NCBI GenBank assembly: GCA_036496605.1
Contig: DASXKV010000058.1
Coordinates: forward strand, 1-52,337
Length of the DNA: 52,337 bases
Direction: 5' to 3'
Source: Gemmatimonadaceae bacterium
GTDB lineage: Bacteria; Gemmatimonadota; Gemmatimonadetes; Gemmatimonadales; Gemmatimonadaceae
Shown: positions 7,275-15,360 of the stretch, in pieces
Layout of the letters: every line of letters starts with the position of its first letter
How positions within the stretch are numbered: the stretch's first letter is position 1
Notes under the pieces: model-generated
What the model was told of the DNA's origin: nothing
Database searches by the model: none
Seen by the model: only the letters and a program-made list of their open reading frames with translations
Translations under genes and position numbers: made by a program

Positions 7275-7529
7275 TCAGCTCGCTTTACGCTTCGTGCGCG
7301 GCGGTGGGGTGGCGCGGCGGCGGGTATCAATCATCGCGTCCACGAGCTTGAGCACGGCGCGCTGATCGGCGGGCGGGAGCTCTTCGATGCGCCGGAGGCG
7401 TTTCAGGAGGCGCGCGGTCTTGGGGCTCAGCGTCTCGCGCATCGGTTTTACGCCGAGCAATTCGTCGGTCGAGACTTTGAGCGCGCGGGCGAGATCGACG
7501 AGGAGCGCGCCCGGGGGATATCTCCGTCC
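7275..7529 (-). pseudogene. XRE-family regulator remnant (C-terminal part)
   Basis: The minus-strand frame reads YPPGALLVDLARALKVSTDE, then LLGVKP and LLKRLRRIEELPPADQRAVL, which is the typical end of an XRE/Cro-like regulator: last HTH helix, then a conserved Leu-rich tail. An in-frame TGA at 7530-7532 cuts it from the residues SLHTLHA, which would belong to the HTH. A further upstream piece (FSKLAAGLKRARAR, around 7615-7650) appears in another frame. The gene therefore looks broken by at least one stop and an indel. A restart at the TTG at 7460 would give 61 residues without DNA-binding ability. It was probably the regulator of the divergent hicBA pair. Confidence 0.55.
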
Positions 7530-7570
7530 TCACGCGTGGAGCGTGTGCAAGCTAGTGGCGAGATATCTCC
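7516..7570. promoter_or_regulatory. Two GATATC-centred operator-like repeats
   Basis: GGATATCTCC at 7516-7525 and GAGATATCTCC at 7560-7570 are near-identical, palindromic at the core, and 44 bases apart. They lie between the XRE remnant and hicB, where an operator for a toxin-antitoxin module or for the lost regulator would be expected. Confidence 0.35.
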
Positions 7571-7672
7571 CTCCGCCGAACGGCCGCCTCCAGTAACCGT
7601 GCTCGCGCCCGCTTGAGGCCGGCGGCTAACTTGGAGAACGCCGTCGGCCGAATCACCCTGGAACCGCTGCCC

Positions 7673-7879
7673 ATGACCGAGATCCTGTTTATCGTCGAGG
7701 AAGCCGCCGAAGGCGGGTACACCGCGCGGGCGGTCGGCGCGTCGATCTTCACCGAGGCAGACGACCTGGAGCAGCTGCGGGCGGCGGTCCGCGACGCGGT
7801 GCGCTGTCACTTCGATGAGGCCGATCGGCCGAAGGCGATCCGGCTCCATCTCGTCCACGACGAAGTCATCGCCGCCTAA
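7673..7879 (+). CDS. hicB: HicB-like antitoxin
   Basis: The product is 68 residues with the partial RNase H-like fold of HicB-type antitoxins: EILFIVEEAAEGGYTARAVG, then EADDLEQLRAAVRDAVRCHF. The ATG at 7673 is favoured over an upstream in-frame start at 7613 because the family begins just before the first beta strand. It lacks the C-terminal HTH/RHH part found in longer HicB proteins, so autoregulation may depend on another factor. It is followed 29 bases later by hicA. The order antitoxin-toxin is the reverse of the classical hicAB operon but common for this short HicB class, which is often misannotated as an oxoisovalerate dehydrogenase subunit. Confidence 0.75.
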   Translation: MTEILFIVEEAAEGGYTARAVGASIFTEADDLEQLRAAVRDAVRCHFDEADRPKAIRLHLVHDEVIAA

Positions 7880-7908
7880 CCGTCTCCCTCGAGCTGTCAC
7901 TCGCGCAC

Positions 7909-8157
7909 ATGGCGCGGCTCCCGCGCGATCTCTCTGGCCGCGACCTCGCGGGCGCCTTGCGGCGCTACGGCTACGAGGTCACGCGCGAAACGGGGAGTCA
8001 CCTGCGGCTCACGACCCAGCAGGGCGGCGAGCATCACGTCACGATCCCGGACCACGCGAGTCTCCGCGTCGGCACGCTCGCCGGGATCCTCGCCGACGTC
8101 GCCGCGCATCTCAAGATCGAGCGGCGCGCACTCGTCATGGCCCTCTTCGAGCGCTGA
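7909..8157 (+). CDS. hicA: HicA-type mRNA interferase toxin
   Basis: The product is 82 residues with the small dsRBD-like HicA fold: SGRDLAGALRRYGYEVTRET, then GSHLRLTT with the catalytic His (residue 31), then HHVTIPDHASLRVGTLAGIL. HicA proteins cleave mRNA and are held inactive by HicB, encoded just upstream. The length and motif order are normal, so it appears intact. The module sits within the patchwork island between the two kinase 3'-end copies. The 170 bases after it hold a small hairpin (TCGGTGC/GCACCGA at about 8258-8277) but no gene. Confidence 0.8.
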   Translation: MARLPRDLSGRDLAGALRRYGYEVTRETGSHLRLTTQQGGEHHVTIPDHASLRVGTLAGILADVAAHLKIERRALVMALFER

Positions 8158-8327
8158 ATAGCGTTAGGCTGGCAGCGGCATACGCAAGAACACATGTGGA
8201 GGGCCAAAAGTGCACCTCGGGGCCTCCGACCGAAAACTACGGCGGCAAATCGCCGGCTCGGTGCGGCTAAGCACCGAAGCAAGAGCCAGTTAGCAAACGC
8301 GAATCATAGGGAGGCAGTGGAAGGGAT

Positions 8328-8422
8328 CACTTCACGCAGGAAGACCCGATCGACTGGCGGGCGGGCTGAACGTCTACGGGTTTGCGAACGGTGATCCCGT
8401 CAACTACGACGAGGCCAGTTAG
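8328..8422 (+). pseudogene. Orphan RHS core tip with a 1-base deletion
   Basis: The sequence encodes HFTQEDPI and then, after a one-base frameshift, LAGGLNVYGFANGDPVNYDE followed by a stop at 8420. This aligns with the end of the RHS core at 5789-5881. It is a displaced scrap of a second RHS gene, carrying only the conserved boundary that precedes a variable tip. It lies just before the small ORF at 8425, which would be the tip or immunity partner of the lost protein. Confidence 0.75.
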
Positions 8423-8424
8423 AG

Positions 8425-8664
8425 ATGGAAGACGTGGTACGCGCCCTCGAGGTCGCACTCTTTCAGGGATTTGGGAATGCGGAAGTCCTAGGAGCGTTGC
8501 GGAAATTGATTCGTGACAACTGGGGCCGATACGTCGGTCAAACTTTGATCGTCTCTTTGCTGTTCGGCGAGTCGTGGTGGGTGACCGACGACCACCTTGG
8601 CGGAACGAGTAAGTGGGAGAGCGTCGCGAATTGCCCGGCCCAGCCGGCCGGGTTCGATCTCTGA
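8425..8664 (+). CDS. Small hypothetical protein after the orphan RHS tip
   Basis: The product is 79 residues and matches no family I know. It starts ALEVALFQGFGNAEVLGALR and contains RDNWGRYVGQ and ESWWVTDD. It begins 2 bases after the stop of the orphan RHS scrap and ends 2 bases before the kinase gene's stop codon on the other strand, in lower-GC DNA than its surroundings. It could be an orphan immunity gene or the start of one cut at the repeat boundary. Whether it is expressed is unknown. Confidence 0.35.
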   Translation: MEDVVRALEVALFQGFGNAEVLGALRKLIRDNWGRYVGQTLIVSLLFGESWWVTDDHLGGTSKWESVANCPAQPAGFDL

Positions 8665-8666
8665 GC

Positions 8667-10103
8667 CTAACGCGGCAGCCAGAATCGAAACCGGCTCCCC
8701 TTCCCGATGTCACTCTCGACGCTGAGATCACCGCCTAACGCGCGCGCCAAGCGTCGGGACACGCTCAACCCCAATCCCGCGCCGCCCGCCCGTCGCGTCG
8801 CCGTCTGGTCCACCTGCCAGAACGTCTCGAACACCCGCTCCTGGTGCTCGCGCGCAATCCCGATCCCGGTGTCACGCACCTCGAACACCACCTGCCCGTT
8901 CTCCACGCGCGACGCGAGCGCGATCTCGCCTTCGTCGGTGAACTTGATCGCGTTCGACAACAGATTCACCAGGATCTGACGCACCTTCGCGGCGTCCGAC
9001 GTGAACGTCGCTCGCTCGTTAGGTGTCGACAGCGAGAAGCGCAGGCCCTTCGCCGCGACCACCGGCTCGACGAGCGCGCCCGCCTCACGCGTTACCTGCC
9101 CGACCTCGACCTCACTCTTTCGGATCGTGTCCTGGCCCGGCTGCATCCGGGTGAACGACAGAATCTCGTCAACCAAGTCGACCAGGTGCCGCGCAGAAAG
9201 TTGTACGCGGTCGAGCTGCTCGCGCTGAGTCTCGTTGACAGGACCCGCAATTCCATCGTGTAGCAGCTCGGCATAGCCCACGATCGCGTTGAGTGGCGTG
9301 CGGAGCTCATGAGACATCACCGCAAGGAAGTCGTCCTTCGCCCGGTTCGCGACTTCCGCGGCCTCGCGCGCTTCCTCCTCCTGCGTCGTCGTCTCGCGCA
9401 GCTGCTGCATCGCTTGCTCGAGCTCGACCTGCTGCTCCTCGAGTTGTTGCGTTTGCAGCTCGAGCTGCTCCTGCGTCCGCTGCTGTGCGACGACGTCGGT
9501 GCGGATCGAGCGGTTCGTGATGAACGCGAGCAGGAACGCACCTAAGGTCCCGATCACGATCACGCTGAGCGCGAGATCGCGGAATCGCAGACGGGTTGCG
9601 TCACGCTCGGCCAGACGTCGCCGCTCGATCGCCGAGATGCGAGAGGCCACGGCACGCGCGCTGTCCATCATCGTCTTGCCGACGCCCGTACGGACGCGAT
9701 CGGCGGCTTCCGTCGCGCTGCGCGAGCGCATCGCAGCGGTTTGCTCGAGCTCGACGAGCTTTCTTTCGACGACCGCGTTCAGTGTGTCGACGCGCCGCTG
9801 CTGCTCCGTGTCGCCCGCGACCAGCTCGCGCAATGCGGCGACGTGGGCTTCGGTGGAGGTGCGGCCGTTGTGATATGGCCCGAGGTAAGCGCTGTCGCCG
9901 GTAATGATGTAGCCGTGCTGGCCAGTCTCGGCGTCGACCAGGGACGACAGCGCGCCGTCGAGCTGCCGAATGACCATGTTGGTGTGGTCGACGGCGGAAA
10001 TCGCCGCGCGAAGCCGCAAAACGACGAGAAACGCCGCGACGCCCACGAGCAACGTGAGCACGGCCGATCCCAGTGCAACGGAAATCTTCTGGCGAACGGT
10101 CAT
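8667..10103 (-). CDS. CHASE3 sensor histidine kinase
   Basis: The protein is 478 residues. A transmembrane helix at 9-30, a periplasmic CHASE3 domain to about 172 (DAETGQHGYIITGDSAYLGP), and a second helix at 178-196 are followed by a Gln/Glu-rich coiled coil (205-245). The kinase core has the H-box MSHELRTPLN with His265, the N-box with Asn384, DTGIGI at 411-416 and GAGLGL at 441-446. There is no receiver domain and no partner regulator next to it, so it is an orphan kinase. The stop codon TAG lies within a GCCTAACG word. Its last 125 bases are duplicated at 4893-5018, and foreign-looking DNA adjoins its 3' end. The 172 bases upstream, shared with the divergent VPS10-type gene, hold no clear promoter. 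Confidence 0.9.
   Translation of the reverse strand: MTVRQKISVALGSAVLTLLVGVAAFLVVLRLRAAISAVDHTNMVIRQLDGALSSLVDAETGQHGYIITGDSAYLGPYHNGRTSTEAHVAALRELVAGDTEQQRRVDTLNAVVERKLVELEQTAAMRSRSATEAADRVRTGVGKTMMDSARAVASRISAIERRRLAERDATRLRFRDLALSVIVIGTLGAFLLAFITNRSIRTDVVAQQRTQEQLELQTQQLEEQQVELEQAMQQLRETTTQEEEAREAAEVANRAKDDFLAVMSHELRTPLNAIVGYAELLHDGIAGPVNETQREQLDRVQLSARHLVDLVDEILSFTRMQPGQDTIRKSEVEVGQVTREAGALVEPVVAAKGLRFSLSTPNERATFTSDAAKVRQILVNLLSNAIKFTDEGEIALASRVENGQVVFEVRDTGIGIAREHQERVFETFWQVDQTATRRAGGAGLGLSVSRRLARALGGDLSVESDIGKGSRFRFWLPR
8673..8801. repeat. Direct repeat: kinase 3' end (copy 2, intact gene)
   Basis: This segment matches 4890-5018 at about 92% with no gaps. Both copies are in the same orientation and bracket the RHS/HicBA island of about 3.7 kb. 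The arrangement, with the intact gene on one side and a displaced 3' fragment on the other, is what insertion at a gene's 3' end produces. A leftover kinase paralogue is the alternative. Confidence 0.8.
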
Positions 10104-10275
10104 TCGTTCAGCGTGGACATGGCGGACTCCGTCGTCCGGAGCCGCGTACGGCGCGAGGAAGCTACGCGCGTGGCGCTCCGTGCGCTACGCTCTGCGTCAC
10201 GCCTCTTCCGTCCGCGGGGTCTCGTGAATTACTTCGACACTTCATCCCTCTTTCCGATTTGCTCGGAGGCGTGCC

Positions 10276-13200
10276 GTGACTCGCTCGGTTTCCGCGTTGC
10301 AGCCCATCGCTGTCGCGCTCGTTCTCGCCGCTCTCTCGATTGCCGCGCCGGTTGGCGCACAGCGTCCTCGGCCGCCGACGGGCACGCCGCGCCCGTTCAG
10401 CCCCGTCGGCGGCGCGTTGCTCCCTGTCGATTCCGCCGCGTTTGCGGGACTGCATTGGCGCGAGCTCGGTCCCTTCCGCGGCGGGCGCTCGGTCGCCGTG
10501 GCGGGCAATCCGCAGCGGCCTAACGAGTTCTGGATGGGGACGACGGGCGGCGGTGTCTACAAGTCGATCAACGCCGGCGAATCATGGGCGCCCGTGACGG
10601 ACAAGTACTTCGGCGGCACGATCGGCGCGATCGCCGTTGCACCGTCCGCGCCCGACGTCGTGTACGTCGGTGGTGGCGAGTATCCGATCCGCGGCAACGT
10701 CGCGCACGGCGATGGCGTATGGAAGACGACCGACGGCGGCAAAACATGGACATACGTCGGGCTTCGCGAGACGCGGCAGATCGCCGACATCGTCGTGAAT
10801 CCAACGAATCCCGATCTCGTATACGTCGGCGCACTGGGACACGTGTGGGCGCCTAACGCGGAGCGCGGCGTCTTTCGATCCAAAGATGGGGGCAAGACGT
10901 GGGACAAGATTCTGTTCCGCAACGACTCGACTGGCGTCGTCGATCTCGTGATGGATCCGAACAACGCCAACGTGCTCTACGCGGGATTCTGGCAAGCCGG
11001 ACGTACGCCGTGGCTGCTCTCGTCGGGCGGGAAGGGAAGTGGCTTGTTCAAGACGACCGACGGCGGCGATCACTGGACGGAGATCACGCGCAACCCTGGG
11101 TTGCCGGAAGGCATCTGGGGCAACATCGGCATCACGGTCTCGGGAGCGAGCTCGAATCGCTTGTGGGCAAACATCGAGGCCGACTCGGGTGGTGTGTTCC
11201 GCTCGAGCGACGGCGGCGCGACGTGGACGCGCGTGAACAACGATCGGTCGCTGCGCCAGCGCGCGTGGTACTACACGAAGATTCACGCCGATTCCAAGGA
11301 TACCAATGTCGTCTACGTGAACAACGTCTCCTTTCAGAAGTCGACCGACGGCGGAAAGACGTTCCGCCCTGTCAGTGGCATGAAGCACGGCGATTCGCAC
11401 GATCTCTGGGTCGACCCGAAGGATCCCCGGCGCATGATCGAGTCGGACGATGGCGGCGGCGAGGTCACCGTCGACGGCGGGAAGACATGGACGGACGAGG
11501 ATTACGCAACTGCTCAATTCTACCACGTCATCGCGACGAATCATTTCCCGTATCACCTCTGCGGCGCGCAGCAGGACAACTCGACGCTGTGTGGGCCGAG
11601 TCGGTCGCCGGACGGCGTCGTCGACATCAGCGATTGGAAGGAAGCGGGCGGCGGCGAGTCGGGCTGGATCGCGGCGCGCTCGGACGATCCGGACATCGTT
11701 TACGCGGGAAGCTACGGCAATCTGCTCACGCGGAAGGACATGCGGACGGAGCTCACGCGAAACGTGAATCCGTGGCCGGATAATCCAATGGGCCATCCCG
11801 CGAAGGACTTGAAGTATCGCTTCCAGTGGACATTCCCGATCATCTCGTCCGTGCACGACGCGAACGTCCTTTATGCAGGCTCCAACGTTGTTCACAAATC
11901 CGTGAACGGGGGGCAGAGCTGGACGGTGATCTCGCCCGATCTCACCTACGCCGATCCGATGACGTTAGGCAACTCGGGCGGCCCGATCACGAAGGACCAG
12001 ACGTCGGTCGAGTACTACGCGGTCGTCTTCGTCATCGAGGAATCTCCCATCGATGCGAAGGTACTGTGGACTGGTTCAGATGATGGGAAACTGTACGTCA
12101 CGCGTGACGGCGGCAGCACATGGACCAACGTCACGCCGCCGGACATGAAGAAGTTCACGCGCGTCTCGAGCATCGACGCGTCGAAGTTCGGGGCAGGGAT
12201 AGCCTATGTGGCGGCCAATCGATATCAGTTGGACGACTATCACCCGCTGCTGTGGAAGACGATGGACTTCGGCAAGACCTGGTCGCGCATCGACACGGGC
12301 ATCAACGACGAGGAATTCACGCGTGTCGTGAGGGAAGATCCGAACCGTCGCGGGTTGCTCATGGCGGGCACCGAGCGCGGAGTGTGGTATTCGGGTGACG
12401 ACGGTCTGAACTGGCAGAAGCTTCAGCTCAATCTTCCGATCGTCCCCGTACACGATCTCACCTTCAAGGAAGGGGATCTCATTGTCGCGACGCACGGCCG
12501 CTCGTTCTGGGTGATGGACAATATCTCGTCGCTCGAGCAGTTGTCGAGCGAGGTGCTCGCGAGCGACGCGCATCTGTTCAAGCCGCGCGATCAGTATCGC
12601 GCGAGCTTCGGCGGCGGATTCGGTGGTGGCCGCCGTGGGGCGGGCGGCGCGCAAGCGATCACGCCAGAGAACGCGCCGATACATCCGGTCGGTCAGAACC
12701 CCGCGGGCGGTGAAGTAGTACAGTACTGGCTCAAGAGCCCGAGCCAGGAAGTGCAACTCTCCTTCCTCGACGCACAGGGGAAGCTCATTCGCACCTACAC
12801 GAGCAAGCTCGATTCGCTCGCGTACGCCGACTCGGTTCGTCGGCAGCAGCGGACCAAGTCGCGCATGGACAGTCTGCGCGCGGCGGGGATCGCCGAGGAC
12901 AGCATTCAGAAGCTCGTTAGGGTCGCGACCGATGCGGCCGGCGGGATCGAGCCGGCGAGTGACGACGACGGCTTCCGGGCTCCTCCGACGCCACGGGCAC
13001 CGAACCGTCGCGGCGTGAACACCTTCGCGTGGACCATGCGCTATCCGGACGCGTCGAGCTTCCAGGGGATGATCCTGTGGGCGGCCGGTGTCCAGGGGCC
13101 GCTCGCGCCTCCGGGGACTTACGCCGTCCGCCTAACGGTGAACGGGAAGCCGATCGCAACGGAATCCTTCCGGTTGATCCCCGATCCGCGTTCGAAAGGC

Positions 13201-13704
13201 GTGACGACAGCTGATTACGCCGAGCAATTCGCGCTCCTCACGAAGATTCGCGATCGCTTCTCGGAGACGAACGATGCCGTGAAGACGATCCGCTACGTGA
13301 AGCGAGAGCTCGACGATCGCCGCAAGCGCATCGCTGCCGACCGCCAGGCGAGCTTCGGCACCACGGCGACGGCGTTCGAGCAGGCGCTGTCGCAGGTGGA
13401 GGATTCATTGTATCAGACGAAGAACCGCAGCGGTCAGGATCCGCTCAACTATCCGATCCGCCTGAACAACAAGATCGGGGCATTGATGGGCGTGGTGGGG
13501 AGCGCCGACGGTCGCCCGACGCAGCAGTCGTACGCGGTGTTCACGGAGCTCTCACAGCAGCTCGATCGTCAGCTGGCGATCCTCAAGCAGACGCTGAATT
13601 CGGGTCTGCCGCGAGTGAACTCGATGCTCCGCGATGCGGGCCTGCCGCCGGTGGAGGCGAAGCCGGTGGATGCGCCGCCGGCGAGACAGATCGCGGCGCA
13701 ATAG
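10276..13704 (+). CDS. Secreted BNR/VPS10-type beta-propeller protein
   Basis: The protein is 1142 residues. A signal peptide ends at about residue 29 (PVGAQ). Residues 60-760 form two propeller-like regions with many Asp-boxes, such as SINAGESW, TTDGGKTW, SKDGGKTW, SSDGGATW and SVNGGQSW, as in sialidase BNR repeats and the sortilin VPS10 domain. A Gly-rich insert (GGGFGGGRRGAGGA) near residue 780 leads to a C-terminal region with a beta-sandwich part and a helical end. Such proteins are commonly annotated as glycosyl hydrolases, but no catalytic residues are evident, and binding or scaffolding is as likely. It starts at a GTG with GGAGG seven bases upstream. It stands alone and converges on fabI across a large hairpin. 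Confidence 0.85.
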   Translation: MTRSVSALQPIAVALVLAALSIAAPVGAQRPRPPTGTPRPFSPVGGALLPVDSAAFAGLHWRELGPFRGGRSVAVAGNPQRPNEFWMGTTGGGVYKSINAGESWAPVTDKYFGGTIGAIAVAPSAPDVVYVGGGEYPIRGNVAHGDGVWKTTDGGKTWTYVGLRETRQIADIVVNPTNPDLVYVGALGHVWAPNAERGVFRSKDGGKTWDKILFRNDSTGVVDLVMDPNNANVLYAGFWQAGRTPWLLSSGGKGSGLFKTTDGGDHWTEITRNPGLPEGIWGNIGITVSGASSNRLWANIEADSGGVFRSSDGGATWTRVNNDRSLRQRAWYYTKIHADSKDTNVVYVNNVSFQKSTDGGKTFRPVSGMKHGDSHDLWVDPKDPRRMIESDDGGGEVTVDGGKTWTDEDYATAQFYHVIATNHFPYHLCGAQQDNSTLCGPSRSPDGVVDISDWKEAGGGESGWIAARSDDPDIVYAGSYGNLLTRKDMRTELTRNVNPWPDNPMGHPAKDLKYRFQWTFPIISSVHDANVLYAGSNVVHKSVNGGQSWTVISPDLTYADPMTLGNSGGPITKDQTSVEYYAVVFVIEESPIDAKVLWTGSDDGKLYVTRDGGSTWTNVTPPDMKKFTRVSSIDASKFGAGIAYVAANRYQLDDYHPLLWKTMDFGKTWSRIDTGINDEEFTRVVREDPNRRGLLMAGTERGVWYSGDDGLNWQKLQLNLPIVPVHDLTFKEGDLIVATHGRSFWVMDNISSLEQLSSEVLASDAHLFKPRDQYRASFGGGFGGGRRGAGGAQAITPENAPIHPVGQNPAGGEVVQYWLKSPSQEVQLSFLDAQGKLIRTYTSKLDSLAYADSVRRQQRTKSRMDSLRAAGIAEDSIQKLVRVATDAAGGIEPASDDDGFRAPPTPRAPNRRGVNTFAWTMRYPDASSFQGMILWAAGVQGPLAPPGTYAVRLTVNGKPIATESFRLIPDPRSKGVTTADYAEQFALLTKIRDRFSETNDAVKTIRYVKRELDDRRKRIAADRQASFGTTATAFEQALSQVEDSLYQTKNRSGQDPLNYPIRLNNKIGALMGVVGSADGRPTQQSYAVFTELSQQLDRQLAILKQTLNSGLPRVNSMLRDAGLPPVEAKPVDAPPARQIAAQ

Positions 13705-13822
13705 CGCTGGTGGCTAGTCGTTGGTCGTTGGTCGTTCGGAGATAAGGAATGTCCCGCGAGCGTAGCTCGCGGGACTCCGAATTCACCAACCACCAGTCAC
13801 CAACGACCACCAACCACGACCA
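13705..13822. terminator. Nested bidirectional terminator hairpin between convergent genes
   Basis: A perfect 11-bp stem GTCCCGCGAGC/GCTCGCGGGAC with a 3-base loop (about 13752-13776) is nested inside TCGGAG/CTCCGA. It is flanked on the left by TCGTTGG repeats and on the right by CACCAAC repeats, which can also pair. It fills the gap between two convergent genes, the expected place for a two-way terminator. Confidence 0.7.
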
Positions 13823-14722
13823 TCAATTCCCGAACGGCTCATACCCCATCCCCATCGAGTGATAACCCTTGTCGACGTATACCGTCGTGCCCGTGATCCC
13901 GCCCGCGAGCGGCGAACATAAAAAGGCCGCCGTGTTCCCGACGTCCCTGGGCTCGAGCTGACTCGTTAGGGGTGCCGTTTTCGATACGTACTCGACCATC
14001 CGCTCGATGATCCCGATGGCGCTCGCCGCGCGCGACGCCCACGGTCCAGCCGAGATCGTGTTCACGCGCATCCCGAACTTGCGACCGGCCTCGAACGCGA
14101 GCGTGCGCGTATCGCTCTCGAGCGCTGCCTTCGCCGACGACATGCCGCCGCCGTAGCCCGGGATGACACGTTCGCTCGCCATGTACGTGAGCGACACGGC
14201 CGACGAATGGTCGCGCATGATCGGGCCGAAGCGGGCGATCATAGAAACGAGCGAGTAAGCGCTCACACTCAGCGCCGTGAGATAGCCCGCCCGGCTCGTC
14301 TCGATCAGCGGTTTCTTCACTTCGGGGCCGTTCGCGAGCGAATGCACGAGAATGTCGACCGGCTTGTCACCAAAGTCGTCGGTGAGGCGCTTCACCACGC
14401 CATCGATCGAACAGTCGCCAATGTCTTTGTAACGTTTGTTGTTGCGGACGTCCTCGGGCATGTCATCGTAGCGATCGTACGCCGCATCGAGCGGATAGAT
14501 CTTCTCGAACTGCAGCATCGCGCCAGAGGAGAGCGTGCGCGCTCCGTCCATCTTCCCGCGCTCGATGAGGTTCATGAAAATGTTGAGCGCCGGTGGCCAC
14601 GTCCCGACGCAGACGGTCGCCCCGGCCTCGGCCAGAGCTTTAGCAATCGCGAAACCAAAGCCCTGATCGTCCGCCACGCCGGCGACGAAGGCTCGGCGTC
14701 CCCCCAGATCGATTGGTAGCAT
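13823..14722 (-). CDS. fabI: Enoyl-[acyl-carrier-protein] reductase (NADH), plant/Chlamydia-type
   Basis: The protein is 299 residues and reduces enoyl-ACP in the last step of fatty-acid elongation, as a cytosolic SDR-family enzyme. The N-terminus (DLGGRRAFVAGVADDQGFGF) carries the FabI-type nucleotide loop. A long loop rich in Asp/Tyr (about residues 75-105), absent from E. coli FabI, is typical of the plant and chlamydial form. The catalytic set is Tyr180, Tyr190 and Lys198 in YMASERVIPGYGGGMSSAK, with the 8-residue Tyr-Lys spacing of that subgroup. I start at the ATG at 14722, since the 12 residues added by an ATG at 14758 precede the conserved N-terminus. It stands alone. Confidence 0.93.
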   Translation of the reverse strand: MLPIDLGGRRAFVAGVADDQGFGFAIAKALAEAGATVCVGTWPPALNIFMNLIERGKMDGARTLSSGAMLQFEKIYPLDAAYDRYDDMPEDVRNNKRYKDIGDCSIDGVVKRLTDDFGDKPVDILVHSLANGPEVKKPLIETSRAGYLTALSVSAYSLVSMIARFGPIMRDHSSAVSLTYMASERVIPGYGGGMSSAKAALESDTRTLAFEAGRKFGMRVNTISAGPWASRAASAIGIIERMVEYVSKTAPLTSQLEPRDVGNTAAFLCSPLAGGITGTTVYVDKGYHSMGMGYEPFGN

Positions 14723-14903
14723 GCGCCGGAAGCTAGCCCGATCAGGGCGCGGAATCACGCTTTCATTAGCGCGCTCTCATGTACGTGTCGGGTCGTCTTC
14801 GGATGCCACGACAGTGGTCGCTTCGCTAGAATGGCCGAGGTGTTAGGTGCACGTGGTGTCAATCGAGATGCGAGAGCAGTGCTGGCCGGCTCAATAGGTG
14901 TCG

Positions 14904-15293
14904 ATGATGGCGATGGTCCTCTACGTCGATGACGAAGACGCAATTCGGCGCGCGGTGTCCGCATGGCTCACGCGACGCGGACACACCGTGCATACCGCCG
15001 CGACGCTCACCGACGCGCGCGATCTCCTCGCGTCCCAGGCAATCGATGGGGCGTTCGTCGACGTCTGGCTGGGCGACGAGAGCGGTCTCGAGCTGCAAGA
15101 CTGGGTCGACGAGAACCGACCCGACCTCTCACGGAAGATCGTGTTCGTGACGGGCGACCCTGTCGCGAGCGACACCGCGCAACGCGCGTTGGGAAAGATC
15201 GGGCGACCGGTGCTCGCTAAGCCCTTCGAGTTGCAACAGCTTGATACGTTTGTCGAGCGCTGGATGGCGCCCCCACCCCGGCCACAAGACTGA
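14904..15293 (+). CDS. Single-domain response regulator
   Basis: The product is a receiver domain of about 129 residues with no output domain. It has the acidic pair in LYVDDED, the phospho-acceptor Asp in FVDVWLGDESG, the switch Thr in VFVTGDP and the conserved Lys in LAKPFEL. The Asp loop is longer and more acidic than usual (WLGDES). Several ATG codons (14904, 14907, 14913) are possible starts; AGG at 14893 favours 14904. It is 67 bases upstream of the phospholipase D-like gene and may be co-transcribed with it. No kinase is adjacent, so it probably serves a kinase encoded elsewhere. Confidence 0.85.
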   Translation: MMAMVLYVDDEDAIRRAVSAWLTRRGHTVHTAATLTDARDLLASQAIDGAFVDVWLGDESGLELQDWVDENRPDLSRKIVFVTGDPVASDTAQRALGKIGRPVLAKPFELQQLDTFVERWMAPPPRPQD

Positions 15294-15360
15294 CCGGCGG
15301 TACGCCCTGTGCCCCTTTCCGACACCGGAAACGGAGCCCAGCAATAAATTGCCTGACGCA

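Noticed and set aside
4893-8801. A complete insertion sequence or integrative element.
   Set aside because: No transposase, integrase or terminal inverted repeats were found; only the direct repeats of the kinase end support mobility.
10582-11895. 437-codon minus-strand frame inside the BNR/VPS10-type gene.
   Set aside because: Composition is that of an antisense shadow (Arg/Val/Asp-rich, no domain), and the plus-strand gene is continuous with Asp-box repeats.
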